The notes beneath the pieces were generated by a model. It ran no database searches and was not told the DNA's origin. It saw nothing but the letters and a program-made list of their open reading frames with translations. 13,322 nucleotides of DNA from Tissierellia bacterium (GTDB taxonomy: Bacteria > Bacillota > Clostridia > Tissierellales > Tepidimicrobiaceae), in contig JAAYRM010000109.1 in assembly GCA_012518745.1 (NCBI GenBank), positions 1 through 13,322 on the forward strand. Direction: 5' to 3'. Below, in pieces: positions 1-7,234 of this stretch. A program made the translations under genes and the position numbers. The first letter of the stretch is position 1. Each line of letters starts with the position of its first letter.

Positions 1-36
1 GAGGATATTGCATAATTCAAGATGTGTTCTCAAAAC

Positions 37-61
37 TGCAACGTTGCACCACATGTAGTGC
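37..61. repeat. Two overlapping palindromes at the left edge
   Basis: Positions 37-48 read TGCAACGTTGCA, a perfect 12-base palindrome. It overlaps a second dyad, GCACCACATGTAGTGC at 46-61, which is symmetric except for one mismatched pair. They lie past the end of the minus-strand VanW-type gene and beyond its candidate terminator, in sequence where I see no coding frame. They could be a binding site for a regulator of a gene to the left, or chance. The rest of 1-139 holds nothing else I can name apart from the hairpin at 64-93. Confidence 0.4.
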
Positions 62-63
62 CC

Positions 64-93
64 AAAAAATAATCCATGCACTATATATGGACT
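64..93 (-). terminator. Candidate intrinsic terminator after the VanW/G5 gene
   Basis: Read on the minus strand, AGTCCAT (93-87) can pair with ATGGATT (77-71) through 7 base pairs including one G-T, with a 9-base loop. The strand then runs into ATTTTTT (70-64). The structure lies about 47 bases past the VanW-type stop codon, as expected for the end of the minus-strand operon. The stem is short and AT-rich, so the call is moderate. Confidence 0.45.
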
Positions 94-139
94 GTATCTA
101 TAAAAAAGTTTAATATGCAATTTCCTCGACTATCTAAAA

Positions 140-1654
140 TTAATCTTCTTTAGGTTTTTTTTCATTATTATCGGGTTTTTCCGGTTTCTTGTCATCGCCA
201 TTTTTATTGTCCTTGTCATTCTTATCATCCGCATCACCTGTATCACCGCTATCATCTTTTTTCTTATCATCTTTCGGCTTCGGTGGTTTAGGTGGAGAAG
301 CGGGTACCGGCTTCGTTCCTACCCTGTAGATGAACTCCCTTGGCTTATAATAGCTCTTAGTTATTAAATCCCTACTCACCGTCTTACCATTCCTTATTAC
401 GGATTTATAGGTATTTGCCCTATATCCATTTCGTCCCTGCTGGATTACCTCTCTCTTTCCCTTGGCAAGATTGCTATCTGAAATATTCTTTACCTTAGCT
501 GCAATGGTTTCTACGGTCTGTGAATCTATCCTTATGGTATAGTTTCTTGCATTTCTATCACCATATATACGGAAATAAACCCTTCCCCCAGATACACCGG
601 AATCTATATATATCGGATAATCAAAATCATTCCTAAATTTCAGGTCTAGATGACCATAGGCTACCGCAGCATCCTGCCCAAAGCTAACATAGGTGGAGGG
701 AATGGAATGCGGTGATCGTTCTACTATAGTAATATCGGCTAGCAATAATGCATTATATAATGTGGTAGATGTTTGGCATACCCCGCCCCCTACATCCGGT
801 GTAAATTCTCCATCGATAATCACATTTGCTTCCCTATATCCAAACTGCCTCTGCCTTGGTCCAGTGGTTTCATTGAAGGATACCGTTTCGCCTGGCATTA
901 TTACCCCTCTATTGCTGATGGCTCTGGATGATACCCTTATATTTTGCACCCTATCCGCAGTACTATTTCCAAGGGAGGTAGAAAATTCCCCTATAACTCC
1001 ATTTATCCTACTCAATAATTCCTTGGTTCTTTTAGGCTCTTCCTCATTCACCGGGATTTCAATATCCTTTAAATCATATATATTATTGCTTATCAAACCG
1101 GATAACTTCTCCCTATCAACATCCTTACCAGTAGTTCCCTCGGTGATTTGGATATTACCTCCATTGAAATTAAAATTAGCTTCTTGTACCTCTACATCGA
1201 TGTCCTCGGCAATATCATCCACTATCTTTTCGATGGATTCTTCATCGTATCCCGAATCTAATGTCAGATCCACTCCCTTATTTCTGGCATTTATTATATC
1301 CTTAACCCTTTTAAAGATATTGCCCTCCCTACCTATGGAATAAAGTTGATCTATGGCATCTTCATAATCATAAAAAAATCCCAATTCCCTTAGAGTTATA
1401 TCATATTCCTTATCCTCATGGGTTAGCTTCATACTTCCCTTTTCTATGGTTGGTTCCTTTTCATCCTTAATAAACTGTAAGGCCTCTTCCTTGGTCATAA
1501 GGGATATATCATAGTCTTCGATATGGATTCCCTCGTAAAAGAGGTCGGTATTCAATACCTTAGCATATCCAAATATACCCAACCCCACTATAATTATAAA
1601 TATGGTTATTCCTGAAAATAAAATGATTTTTTTATTCCTATCACTTAATTCCAT
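140..1654 (-). CDS. VanW family protein with G5 domain, membrane-anchored
   Basis: Predicted surface protein of 504 residues. Residues 10-30 form one hydrophobic segment after a short basic N-terminus, so the rest probably lies outside the membrane. Residues about 50-205 resemble the repeated region (PG_binding_4 type) found upstream of VanW domains. Residues about 225-365 are the VanW domain, with the hallmark GGGVCQTSTTLYNA at 289-302 and SFGQDAAVAYGHLD at 324-337. Residues about 371-447 look like a G5 domain. The last 55 residues are a low-complexity Lys/Asp/Pro tail. The biochemical role of VanW is not established; G5 domains are associated with cell-wall or glycan binding. The start ATG at 1654 has GGAGG at the right distance, inside the end of nth, with only one base between that stop and this start, so translation is probably coupled. 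The family call is secure; function is unknown. Confidence 0.93.
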   Translation of the reverse strand: MELSDRNKKIILFSGITIFIIIVGLGIFGYAKVLNTDLFYEGIHIEDYDISLMTKEEALQFIKDEKEPTIEKGSMKLTHEDKEYDITLRELGFFYDYEDAIDQLYSIGREGNIFKRVKDIINARNKGVDLTLDSGYDEESIEKIVDDIAEDIDVEVQEANFNFNGGNIQITEGTTGKDVDREKLSGLISNNIYDLKDIEIPVNEEEPKRTKELLSRINGVIGEFSTSLGNSTADRVQNIRVSSRAISNRGVIMPGETVSFNETTGPRQRQFGYREANVIIDGEFTPDVGGGVCQTSTTLYNALLLADITIVERSPHSIPSTYVSFGQDAAVAYGHLDLKFRNDFDYPIYIDSGVSGGRVYFRIYGDRNARNYTIRIDSQTVETIAAKVKNISDSNLAKGKREVIQQGRNGYRANTYKSVIRNGKTVSRDLITKSYYKPREFIYRVGTKPVPASPPKPPKPKDDKKKDDSGDTGDADDKNDKDNKNGDDKKPEKPDNNEKKPKED

Positions 1655-1655
1655 A

Positions 1656-2309
1656 TTATACCTCCATAATGTTTTCTCTAAAATATATGCAAAAATCTGT
1701 CAACGGACAATCTTCACATAGGGGTCTTCTAGCCTTACAGATCCTACGTCCATGAAATATGATCATATGATGGGCCTTAGACCATATGCTTCTATCGATA
1801 TTGTTCATGAGGTCCTTCTCCGTATCCAAAACATTCTTACTATCTGCTAGTCCAATTCTATTGGATACCCTAAATACATGGGTATCAACGGCTATTGCCG
1901 GCTCTGCAAAGGCATTGCTTAAGACCACATTGGCAGTTTTCCTACCTACCCCAGGTAATGTCATCAGTTCCTCTAAGGTGCCGGGTACCTCCCCATCGAA
2001 TTCTTCAAGCAATAATTTACAGGTAGCCAGTATATTCTTACTCTTGGTATTATAGAATCCGCAGCTCCTAATTTTTTTGCCCAGCTCTTCTTGGGTCAAT
2101 TCCAAATAATCTTCGGGGGTCCTATAATCCTTAAAGAGCTTTTCCGTGGTCCTATTCACCTGTACATCGGTACACTGTGCAGATAGGATTGTAGCTATTA
2201 GGAGTTCAAAGGTATTTTTAAAATTCAATTCGGCCTTTGCATCCGGGTATAATTCCGATAAGATCTCGAGCACTTCTTCTATCTGTCGTCTATCCAACAT
2301 CCTTTTCAT
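1656..2309 (-). CDS. nth: Endonuclease III (DNA glycosylase/AP lyase)
   Basis: Base-excision repair enzyme that removes oxidised pyrimidines and cuts the abasic site by beta-elimination. With the start used here the protein has 217 residues, the usual Nth length. The helix-hairpin-helix LPGVGRKTA holds the catalytic lysine (K124), and VDTHV supplies the catalytic aspartate (D142). The C-terminus carries the [4Fe-4S] pattern C191-x6-C198-x2-C201-x5-C207. A TTG one codon upstream (2312) is possible, but AGGTG lies five bases before the ATG at 2309 and only two before that TTG, so I chose the ATG. It lies 8 bases after the DUF503 stop and one base before the VanW-type gene, and shares a transcription direction with nfo, the other abasic-site enzyme here. 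Confidence 0.97.
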   Translation of the reverse strand: MKRMLDRRQIEEVLEILSELYPDAKAELNFKNTFELLIATILSAQCTDVQVNRTTEKLFKDYRTPEDYLELTQEELGKKIRSCGFYNTKSKNILATCKLLLEEFDGEVPGTLEELMTLPGVGRKTANVVLSNAFAEPAIAVDTHVFRVSNRIGLADSKNVLDTEKDLMNNIDRSIWSKAHHMIIFHGRRICKARRPLCEDCPLTDFCIYFRENIMEV

Positions 2310-2317
2310 CAAATCAC

Positions 2318-2599
2318 CTACATTATCTCCATATTACAATCTATTATCTCTACTCTACTATCGCCATCTATAAAATTTATTATCCTCGAAATAGTTCGAT
2401 TTGCATGATGGCTACTATTGGTTACACAAGCGAATCCTATGATAGAGGTCTGCCAGGCATCGTTTAACCCTACCTCGGCTATGGATACATTGAATTTGGA
2501 TCCAACCCTATCCACTATGCTTCTTATCGTATGCCTCTTATCCTTCAAAGAATTCGATCCATATATGTTCAACTTCAGAGTGCAAGCCCCTATTATCAT
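2318..2599 (-). CDS. DUF503 (YlxP-like) small protein
   Basis: Small protein of 93 residues that matches the DUF503 family, seen in the N-terminal GACTLKLNIYGSNSLKDKR and the following pattern of IRSIVDRVGSKFNVSIAEVG and NDAWQTSIIGFACVTN. No reaction is firmly assigned to this family. Members are often found near translation-initiation and ribosome-maturation genes such as infB and rbfA, but here the neighbours are kbl and nth. A GTG three codons upstream (2608) would extend the frame. I prefer the ATG at 2599 because GGGGTG lies six bases before it and because family members start close to this point. Eight bases separate its TAG from the nth ATG, so the two are probably co-transcribed. Confidence 0.85.
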   Translation of the reverse strand: MIIGACTLKLNIYGSNSLKDKRHTIRSIVDRVGSKFNVSIAEVGLNDAWQTSIIGFACVTNSSHHANRTISRIINFIDGDSRVEIIDCNMEIM

Positions 2600-2650
2600 A
2601 TATATCACCCCGGTTTTGTTTTAATAACCATGTATGGATTTTTTATAGAA

Positions 2651-2673
2651 CGGAAGGGACTACATCCCCTCCG
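2651..2673 (-). terminator. Hairpin directly after kbl (weak terminator or processing site)
   Basis: On the minus strand CGGAGGGGA (2673-2665) pairs with TCCCTTCCG (2659-2651), nine pairs with one G-T, around the loop TGTAG. The stem starts on the base after the kbl TAG. No good T-run follows (TTCTATAAAA), so this is not a textbook intrinsic terminator. It may slow or partly stop transcription, or protect the 3' end of the kbl message, ahead of the DUF503-nth part of the cluster. Confidence 0.45.
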
Positions 2674-3864
2674 CTATCTCAGAATATTCATCTCCTCTCC
2701 AACCTGCTGGAATATTTCTACAGCCCTATCCAGTTGATCCTCGGTATGCTCCGCCGTTATCATGCATCTTACCCTACCAGTTCCCCTTGGTACCGTTGGG
2801 AATACTATGGCGGATACGAATACGCCTTTCTTTAATAAGTTTCTACTGAACTCCATGGCCTTCGCCTCATCCCCTATTATCACCGGTGTAATTGGAGTCT
2901 CACTTTCGCCGGTGTCAAATCCTAGTTTGCCAAGCCCCTCCTTGAAATGTCTAGCATTGTTCCATACCTTTTCCGTATATTCCGAGGACTCCATTAACAT
3001 CTTAATGGCCTCTATAATCGCTCCGACCGCCGCCGGTGGTAATGATGTACTAAATAGTACCGGTCTGGCCTTATGGTTAAGCCATTCATACATGGTTCTA
3101 GAACCGGCCACATATCCTCCTACCACCCCTATAGCCTTAGAGAGGGTACCTATTGTAAAATCCACCCTACCATGTAAATCAAAGTGATCCACGGTTCCCC
3201 TGCCGTTTTCCCCTAGAACCCCTGAACCATGGGCATCATCCACATAGGTCATAGCCTCATACTTTTCGGCTAATTCGACTATTTCGGGTAATTTAGCGAT
3301 ATCCCCATCCATACTGAATACCCCATCGGTGATTATGAGTATATTTCTATATTTATCCCTATTCTCCTTCAATATCTGTTCTAATTCATCTATATCCGAA
3401 TGCTTGAATATCTTTCTATCGGCCCGGCTCAACCTTACCCCATCTATTATAGAGGCATGGTTTAGTTCATCGGATATTATGAGATCGCCTGCCTCCATTA
3501 TGGCCTGAATTGTTCCTATATTACAATTGAATCCCGATTGATAGACAAATGCAGCTTCCTCCCTCTTGAATTCAGCCAGCACCTCCTCCAATTGTTCGTG
3601 GATGGACATATTACCAACTATGGTCCTTACTGCCCCAGAACCTGCACCATACCTTTCCACCGCATCTATGGCAGCTTGCTTGAGCCTCGGATGGTTTGCA
3701 AATCCAAGATAGTTATTGGAAGATAGATTGATCACCTTTTCCCCATCTAGCATAATTTCGGCCTGATTGGCGCCATCTAGGATTGGCAATTTCCTATAGA
3801 TCCCTTCCTTCTTAAGCTCCTCAATCTTCTCTTTTAGATAGCTCAGCTCATGAACATTGCCCAT
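2674..3864 (-). CDS. kbl: Glycine C-acetyltransferase (2-amino-3-ketobutyrate CoA ligase)
   Basis: PLP enzyme of the alpha-oxoamine synthase family. Kbl cleaves 2-amino-3-ketobutyrate with CoA to glycine and acetyl-CoA, the second step of threonine breakdown via threonine dehydrogenase. The 396 residues match the family length. Visible landmarks are NLSSNNYLGF (46-55), GSGAVRTIVGN (75-85), the cofactor-stacking H136 in NHAS, VDDAHGSG (208-215) with the PLP-pyridine aspartate D210, and the Schiff-base lysine K243 in GTLSKAIG. BioF and related synthases share this fold; the motif set and length favour Kbl, but the substrate is inferred. No threonine dehydrogenase gene is present in the window. 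The ATG at 3864 has AGGAGG six bases upstream. The gap to queG holds a candidate promoter, so kbl may be expressed separately from nfo-queG. Confidence 0.9.
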   Translation of the reverse strand: MGNVHELSYLKEKIEELKKEGIYRKLPILDGANQAEIMLDGEKVINLSSNNYLGFANHPRLKQAAIDAVERYGAGSGAVRTIVGNMSIHEQLEEVLAEFKREEAAFVYQSGFNCNIGTIQAIMEAGDLIISDELNHASIIDGVRLSRADRKIFKHSDIDELEQILKENRDKYRNILIITDGVFSMDGDIAKLPEIVELAEKYEAMTYVDDAHGSGVLGENGRGTVDHFDLHGRVDFTIGTLSKAIGVVGGYVAGSRTMYEWLNHKARPVLFSTSLPPAAVGAIIEAIKMLMESSEYTEKVWNNARHFKEGLGKLGFDTGESETPITPVIIGDEAKAMEFSRNLLKKGVFVSAIVFPTVPRGTGRVRCMITAEHTEDQLDRAVEIFQQVGEEMNILR

Positions 3865-3908
3865 TATAATCCTCCTATTTGGTTAGTTTGAAAATTTACC
3901 ATGACAAT

Positions 3909-3917
3909 ATTATAACA
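3909..3917 (-). promoter_or_regulatory. Candidate extended -10 promoter for kbl
   Basis: Between queG and kbl the minus strand reads TGTTATAAT, a consensus -10 hexamer with the TG extension one base upstream. No recognisable -35 box lies 16-18 bases further up, where the sequence overlaps the end of queG. Transcription would start near 3902 and give a leader of about 38 bases to the kbl ATG, including its AGGAGG. Confidence 0.5.
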
Positions 3918-3925
3918 TAGTTTAT

Positions 3926-5053
3926 TCATTCTTGGATATTCCTGGTATCAAAATAAGCAATTATCCTTTCAGCTTCTGATTTGATATCCTCATTCTCCTC
4001 ATCCTCTAGTATATCCCTTATCCATCCCATTCCATACCCATAGTCTATATTCAATATGGCCCAGATAGTATATTCCCTGATCATTGGGCTGGGATCCTTT
4101 AGAAATGGTTTTAGCATCGGAAGATAGGCCCTATCCCCGGTATTTCCCAATGCTATTATTGCATTCCTCCTCCATATGTTTCTACCCCTCCACGCTCCCG
4201 CCATGGATCCAAACTTTGCGTTGAAATCTTTATTGGATATGGACAATATCCCCTCTATATCTATATACCCTTTATCATCCCTGGGTATAAACTCTTTATA
4301 ATTACCCATAGCTATGTTCCTATTTTTAGGACAGACATTTTGGCAGATATCACATCCATATATGCTATTTCCCATATGCTTCCTCAATTCATAGGGGATT
4401 CTTTCCTTGGTCTGAGTTAAATAGGATATACATTTCATCGGGTTGAATCCATAGGGGGACTCCAATGCCCCGGTGGGACAGGCCTTAATGCATTGAGTGC
4501 AGGTTCCACACTCCTCCTCCAATGCGGTTGGCTTGATCTCAATATCTAGATCCGTCAATATATATCCTATAAAGATAAAGGAGCCATATTTTGGGTTGAT
4601 TATGGAGCAGTTCTTCCCATAATAACCTATCCCCGCATTCCTCGCTAATTCCCTATCTACTAGGGGCCCAGTATCTACAAAGCATTTATAGTTGAATCCT
4701 CTCTTTTCTTGGATAGCCCCTATAAGCCGCTCCATCCTATCCCATAGAACTTCATGATAATCCAAACCCCATGAGGATCTAGATAGTTTCCCCCAGGGTT
4801 TCCTTGAAGGTCTGGGCTTAAATTCGCTATTATAGGAGATGCCAACCACCACTATTGATTTGCACCCTGGGAGGGTGGCTCTTGGATTCATCCTTTTCTC
4901 CATATCCCTCTCTTCAAATTCTGTTTCCCTACCTATATTCTTCCTTTCCATCAGATATCCTTTTAAACCGTGCAGAGGTTCACAACTTGTAAAGCCTATT
5001 ATATCTATATCCAGTTCTTTAGACTTCTTCATAATATATTTCCCTATATCCAT
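3926..5053 (-). CDS. queG: Epoxyqueuosine reductase
   Basis: Iron-sulfur, cobalamin-dependent enzyme that reduces epoxyqueuosine to queuosine at the wobble base of GUN-anticodon tRNAs, the last step of queuosine synthesis. The 375-residue protein shows the family architecture: an N-terminal catalytic part with VDTGPLVDRELA (126-137; D133 is the likely catalytic acid), GIGYYGKN (141-148), and the two-cluster ferredoxin region C182-x2-C185-x2-C188-x3-CPTGA, then C208 and C234-DI-C237-QNV-C241-PKN. Residues about 285-370 form the HEAT-like C-terminal helices (RRNAIIALGN, then IREYTIWAIL) used to hold tRNA. The ATG at 5053 has AGGGTG seven bases upstream. It starts 35 bases after nfo with no promoter visible between, so nfo-queG is probably one transcript. 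A second, shorter relative lies at 8903-9682. Confidence 0.95.
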   Translation of the reverse strand: MDIGKYIMKKSKELDIDIIGFTSCEPLHGLKGYLMERKNIGRETEFEERDMEKRMNPRATLPGCKSIVVVGISYNSEFKPRPSRKPWGKLSRSSWGLDYHEVLWDRMERLIGAIQEKRGFNYKCFVDTGPLVDRELARNAGIGYYGKNCSIINPKYGSFIFIGYILTDLDIEIKPTALEEECGTCTQCIKACPTGALESPYGFNPMKCISYLTQTKERIPYELRKHMGNSIYGCDICQNVCPKNRNIAMGNYKEFIPRDDKGYIDIEGILSISNKDFNAKFGSMAGAWRGRNIWRRNAIIALGNTGDRAYLPMLKPFLKDPSPMIREYTIWAILNIDYGYGMGWIRDILEDEENEDIKSEAERIIAYFDTRNIQE

Positions 5054-5088
5054 TATTATTCACCCTATTGTCATAATCGGAATTGAAC

Positions 5089-5916
5089 CTATATGATTGC
5101 AGCCTTTAATAGCTCTATCTCTTCCCTGTATCCACCCAATTCATTGGGGGTTTCCAAATAAAAGGGGAGCCCCTTCAATGATGGATGTGCTATTATATTC
5201 AGAATGGCTTCCAACCCAATAGTGCCTTCCCCTATCCTAGCATGCCTATCCTTCCTACTATTTAACTCCATCTTACTATCATTGAGATGGATGGCCTTCA
5301 ACCTATCTATACCTACAATTTTATCGAATTCTTCCAACACCCCATCTAAGTCGTTGACGATATCATATCCGGCTGAATATACATGACAGGTATCGAAACA
5401 TACACCTAATAATTCATTATGTTCAACCCCTTTAATGATAGCAGCTAATTCTTCAAATTTGTACCCGATTTCAGTTCCCTGCCCGGCCATAGTTTCCAAT
5501 AATAATATTGTAGTCTCGGTACCCGTTATCACTTCATTTAAAGCATCTACTATTCTTTCTATCCCATATTCAGCTCCCTTCCCTACATGGTTGCCCGGAT
5601 GAAAGGTGCAATATGGTATGGATATATCGTTCAACCTTTGATAATCCTCCGCCAATATCCCCTTTGCCATGCCATAGATACGCGGTTTATGTGAAGCAAA
5701 ATTTAATATATATGGGGCATGGGCCAGCAACGGACCAAAATTATTATCCTTCAGTATTCTATTCATAGCTTCCACATCCTCCATATCCAGATCCTTGGAT
5801 GCATATCCCCTTGGATTTCTGCTAAAGAATTGGAAGATATTGGCCCCCACTTCTAGGGCTTGCTTGGCAGCTTCCTCATATCCTTTAGAAATAGTCAAAT
5901 GACAGCCAATTAACAT
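5089..5916 (-). CDS. nfo: Endonuclease IV (AP endonuclease)
   Basis: Zinc-dependent TIM-barrel nuclease that cuts 5' to abasic sites and removes blocked 3' ends, including those left by Nth. The 275 residues match the family. All nine metal ligands can be placed: H66 (LLAHAPY), H106 (TFHPGNH), E141 (LLLETMAGQ), D175 and H178 (FDTCHVYSAGYD), H210 (IHLNDSK), D223 and H225 (DRHARIGEG) and E255 (YLETP). The ATG at 5916 is preceded by AGGGTG five bases upstream. It is the first gene of the minus-strand block, divergent from the SEDS gene, and is followed by queG after 35 bases and, further down, nth. This places two consecutive base-excision steps in one neighbourhood. Confidence 0.97.
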   Translation of the reverse strand: MLIGCHLTISKGYEEAAKQALEVGANIFQFFSRNPRGYASKDLDMEDVEAMNRILKDNNFGPLLAHAPYILNFASHKPRIYGMAKGILAEDYQRLNDISIPYCTFHPGNHVGKGAEYGIERIVDALNEVITGTETTILLLETMAGQGTEIGYKFEELAAIIKGVEHNELLGVCFDTCHVYSAGYDIVNDLDGVLEEFDKIVGIDRLKAIHLNDSKMELNSRKDRHARIGEGTIGLEAILNIIAHPSLKGLPFYLETPNELGGYREEIELLKAAII

Positions 5917-5941
5917 TCAATCACCCTTTCATATATCATAT

Positions 5942-5950
5942 ATGTTACCA
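5942..5950 (-). promoter_or_regulatory. Possible promoter for nfo
   Basis: The minus strand reads TGGTAACAT, a 4/6 -10 box with a TG extension, about 25 bases before the nfo ATG. A weak TTAAAT sits near the -35 position. Between it and the nfo ribosome-binding site lies an odd-centred palindrome, CATATATCATATATG (5930-5944). Some promoter for this operon is expected in 5917-6030; this is the best match I see, and it is weak. Confidence 0.3.
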
Positions 5951-5971
5951 TAACTTAGTGGGAATTTAACT

Positions 5972-6000
5972 ATATCATCTATTTTAAAATATGATATAAT
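5972..6000 (+). promoter_or_regulatory. Extended -10 promoter for the SEDS gene, with overlapping dyad
   Basis: TGATATAAT at 5992-6000 is a perfect -10 box with the TG extension; the only candidate for -35 is a poor TATCAT at 5973-5978 (16-base spacer). The ATG of the SEDS gene is at 6031, after AAAGGAG. The -10 is overlapped by a dyad: ATATCAT (5972-5978), CT, ATTTT/AAAAT (5981-5990), ATGATAT (5991-5997). The dyad could be an operator, although AT-rich promoter DNA forms such symmetry easily. Confidence 0.55.
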
Positions 6001-6030
6001 TTATTTAGCATCATACAAAGGAGCATTTAT

Positions 6031-7146
6031 ATGTTTAATCTGAAAAAGAAATCCCTTAAAAAATTCGACTTTATACTATTTGCTACTATTATAATACTAT
6101 CCATATATGGAATCATCATGATAAGGTCTGCTACGCTGAGTTATGAAGATATTCGGGCCATCCGTCCCGTAAGGGTCCAGACCATCTCCACGATTCTAGG
6201 TATAATATCTATACTTATACTGGTAATAATGGATTATCAGTTCATAGGGAAATTATATATTCCCATATATATAATTTCAGTTCTCATGCTACTCGCAGTT
6301 GCATTATTTGGAATTGGTGCGGAACAATGGGGATCGGATTCCTGGCTGCAGATTGGCAGCATAGTCTTCCAACCCGCAGAAATTGCAAAGGTTGGTATAA
6401 TAATATTCTTAGCTAAATTTATTGATATCAATAAGGATGATATCAATAAGCCATCTATGCTGTTAAAGATCATGGTACTTATGGGTATACCCATATATCT
6501 TATAGCCAAGCAACCGGATTTTGGGACATCCGTCGTCTTTGCGTTTTTTACGATGGTTATGCTATTCGCGGCCGGTTTGGATTGGAAGTATATCGGTTAT
6601 TCCATCCTAGCGGGTATTATAAGTCTGCCTATAATCTGGTTTTCATTTAAACCATATCAGCGTAATAGAATATTCGATTTCCTCCATCCGGAAAGGGATC
6701 CATCGGGCACAGGATATCAGGCGTTGCAAGCCAAGATCGCTATCGGCTCGGGTAAGGTCTTTGGCAGGGGACTATTTCAGGGGGTTCAAACCCAATACAA
6801 TTACATCCCCGAGAAGCAAACCGACTTTATATTCGCGGTTATTGGCGAGGAGTTGGGGTTGATTGGGGGACTAGCACTCATTATGTTATATCTAATCCTA
6901 TTGTATAGGCTTCTAAAGATTGCAAGGGATAGCAAGGATACCTTTGGCTCCCTTATGGTAACTGGATTTGCAGCCATGTTCCTAATCCACGTCTGGGAGA
7001 ATATAGGAATGAGCATAGGGCTTATGCCGGTAACCGGCATACCATTGCCCTTTCTAAGCTACGGTGGAACCTTTCAGCTGATCAATCTGCTCTGCATTGG
7101 GGTGGCATTGAGCGTAGGTGTCCATAGGGAAGGGCTTAATTTTTAG
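6031..7146 (+). CDS. rodA: SEDS peptidoglycan glycosyltransferase (RodA/FtsW family)
   Basis: Polytopic membrane enzyme that polymerises lipid II into glycan strands together with a class B penicillin-binding protein; RodA acts in side-wall elongation, FtsW in division. The 371 residues contain about ten hydrophobic segments. Diagnostic motifs are QPAEIAK (114-120), QPDFGTS (161-167), HPERDPSGTGYQ (219-230), the extracellular EKQTDFIFAVIGEELG (261-276) with the putative catalytic D265, and PVTGIPLPFLSYGGT (333-347). The short N-terminus, the lack of long terminal extensions and the length favour RodA over FtsW, but no mre or pbp gene is adjacent to confirm it, and a sporulation-specific SEDS protein (SpoVE-like) is possible. 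The start is fixed by AAAGGAG seven bases before the ATG. It appears monocistronic, with its own promoter and a hairpin ten bases after the stop. Confidence 0.9.
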   Translation: MFNLKKKSLKKFDFILFATIIILSIYGIIMIRSATLSYEDIRAIRPVRVQTISTILGIISILILVIMDYQFIGKLYIPIYIISVLMLLAVALFGIGAEQWGSDSWLQIGSIVFQPAEIAKVGIIIFLAKFIDINKDDINKPSMLLKIMVLMGIPIYLIAKQPDFGTSVVFAFFTMVMLFAAGLDWKYIGYSILAGIISLPIIWFSFKPYQRNRIFDFLHPERDPSGTGYQALQAKIAIGSGKVFGRGLFQGVQTQYNYIPEKQTDFIFAVIGEELGLIGGLALIMLYLILLYRLLKIARDSKDTFGSLMVTGFAAMFLIHVWENIGMSIGLMPVTGIPLPFLSYGGTFQLINLLCIGVALSVGVHREGLNF

Positions 7147-7155
7147 ATTGGATTC

Positions 7156-7190
7156 AAGGGGTGAGCGGAGATATCTCCGGCTCACCCCTT
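7156..7190 (+). terminator. Strong palindromic terminator after the SEDS gene
   Basis: AAGGGGTGAGC (7156-7166) pairs perfectly with GCTCACCCCTT (7180-7190). Inside it GGAG (7167-7170) pairs with CTCC (7175-7178) around an ATAT loop, leaving one bulged G (7179). It begins ten bases after the stop codon. The following tract (AATATTATG) is not T-rich, so it may need a factor or act partly as an mRNA 3'-end stabiliser. Confidence 0.62.
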
Positions 7191-7234
7191 AATATTATGC
7201 TTCAATTCATATCCTCCAGCGGTATAAGCCAATA

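Noticed and set aside
693..1343. 216-codon open frame on the plus strand opposite the VanW/G5 gene
   Set aside because: It lies entirely within a convincing minus-strand gene; its product is a Ser/Leu/Pro-rich string without domain or motif, and no ribosome-binding site supports it.
140..1654. Vancomycin-resistance gene because of the VanW domain
   Set aside because: VanW domains are widespread in Clostridia without resistance; no vanA/B ligase, vanH, vanX or vanRS gene is in the window.
2762..3187. 141-codon plus-strand frame opposite kbl
   Set aside because: It mirrors the conserved kbl reading frame and shows no family resemblance.
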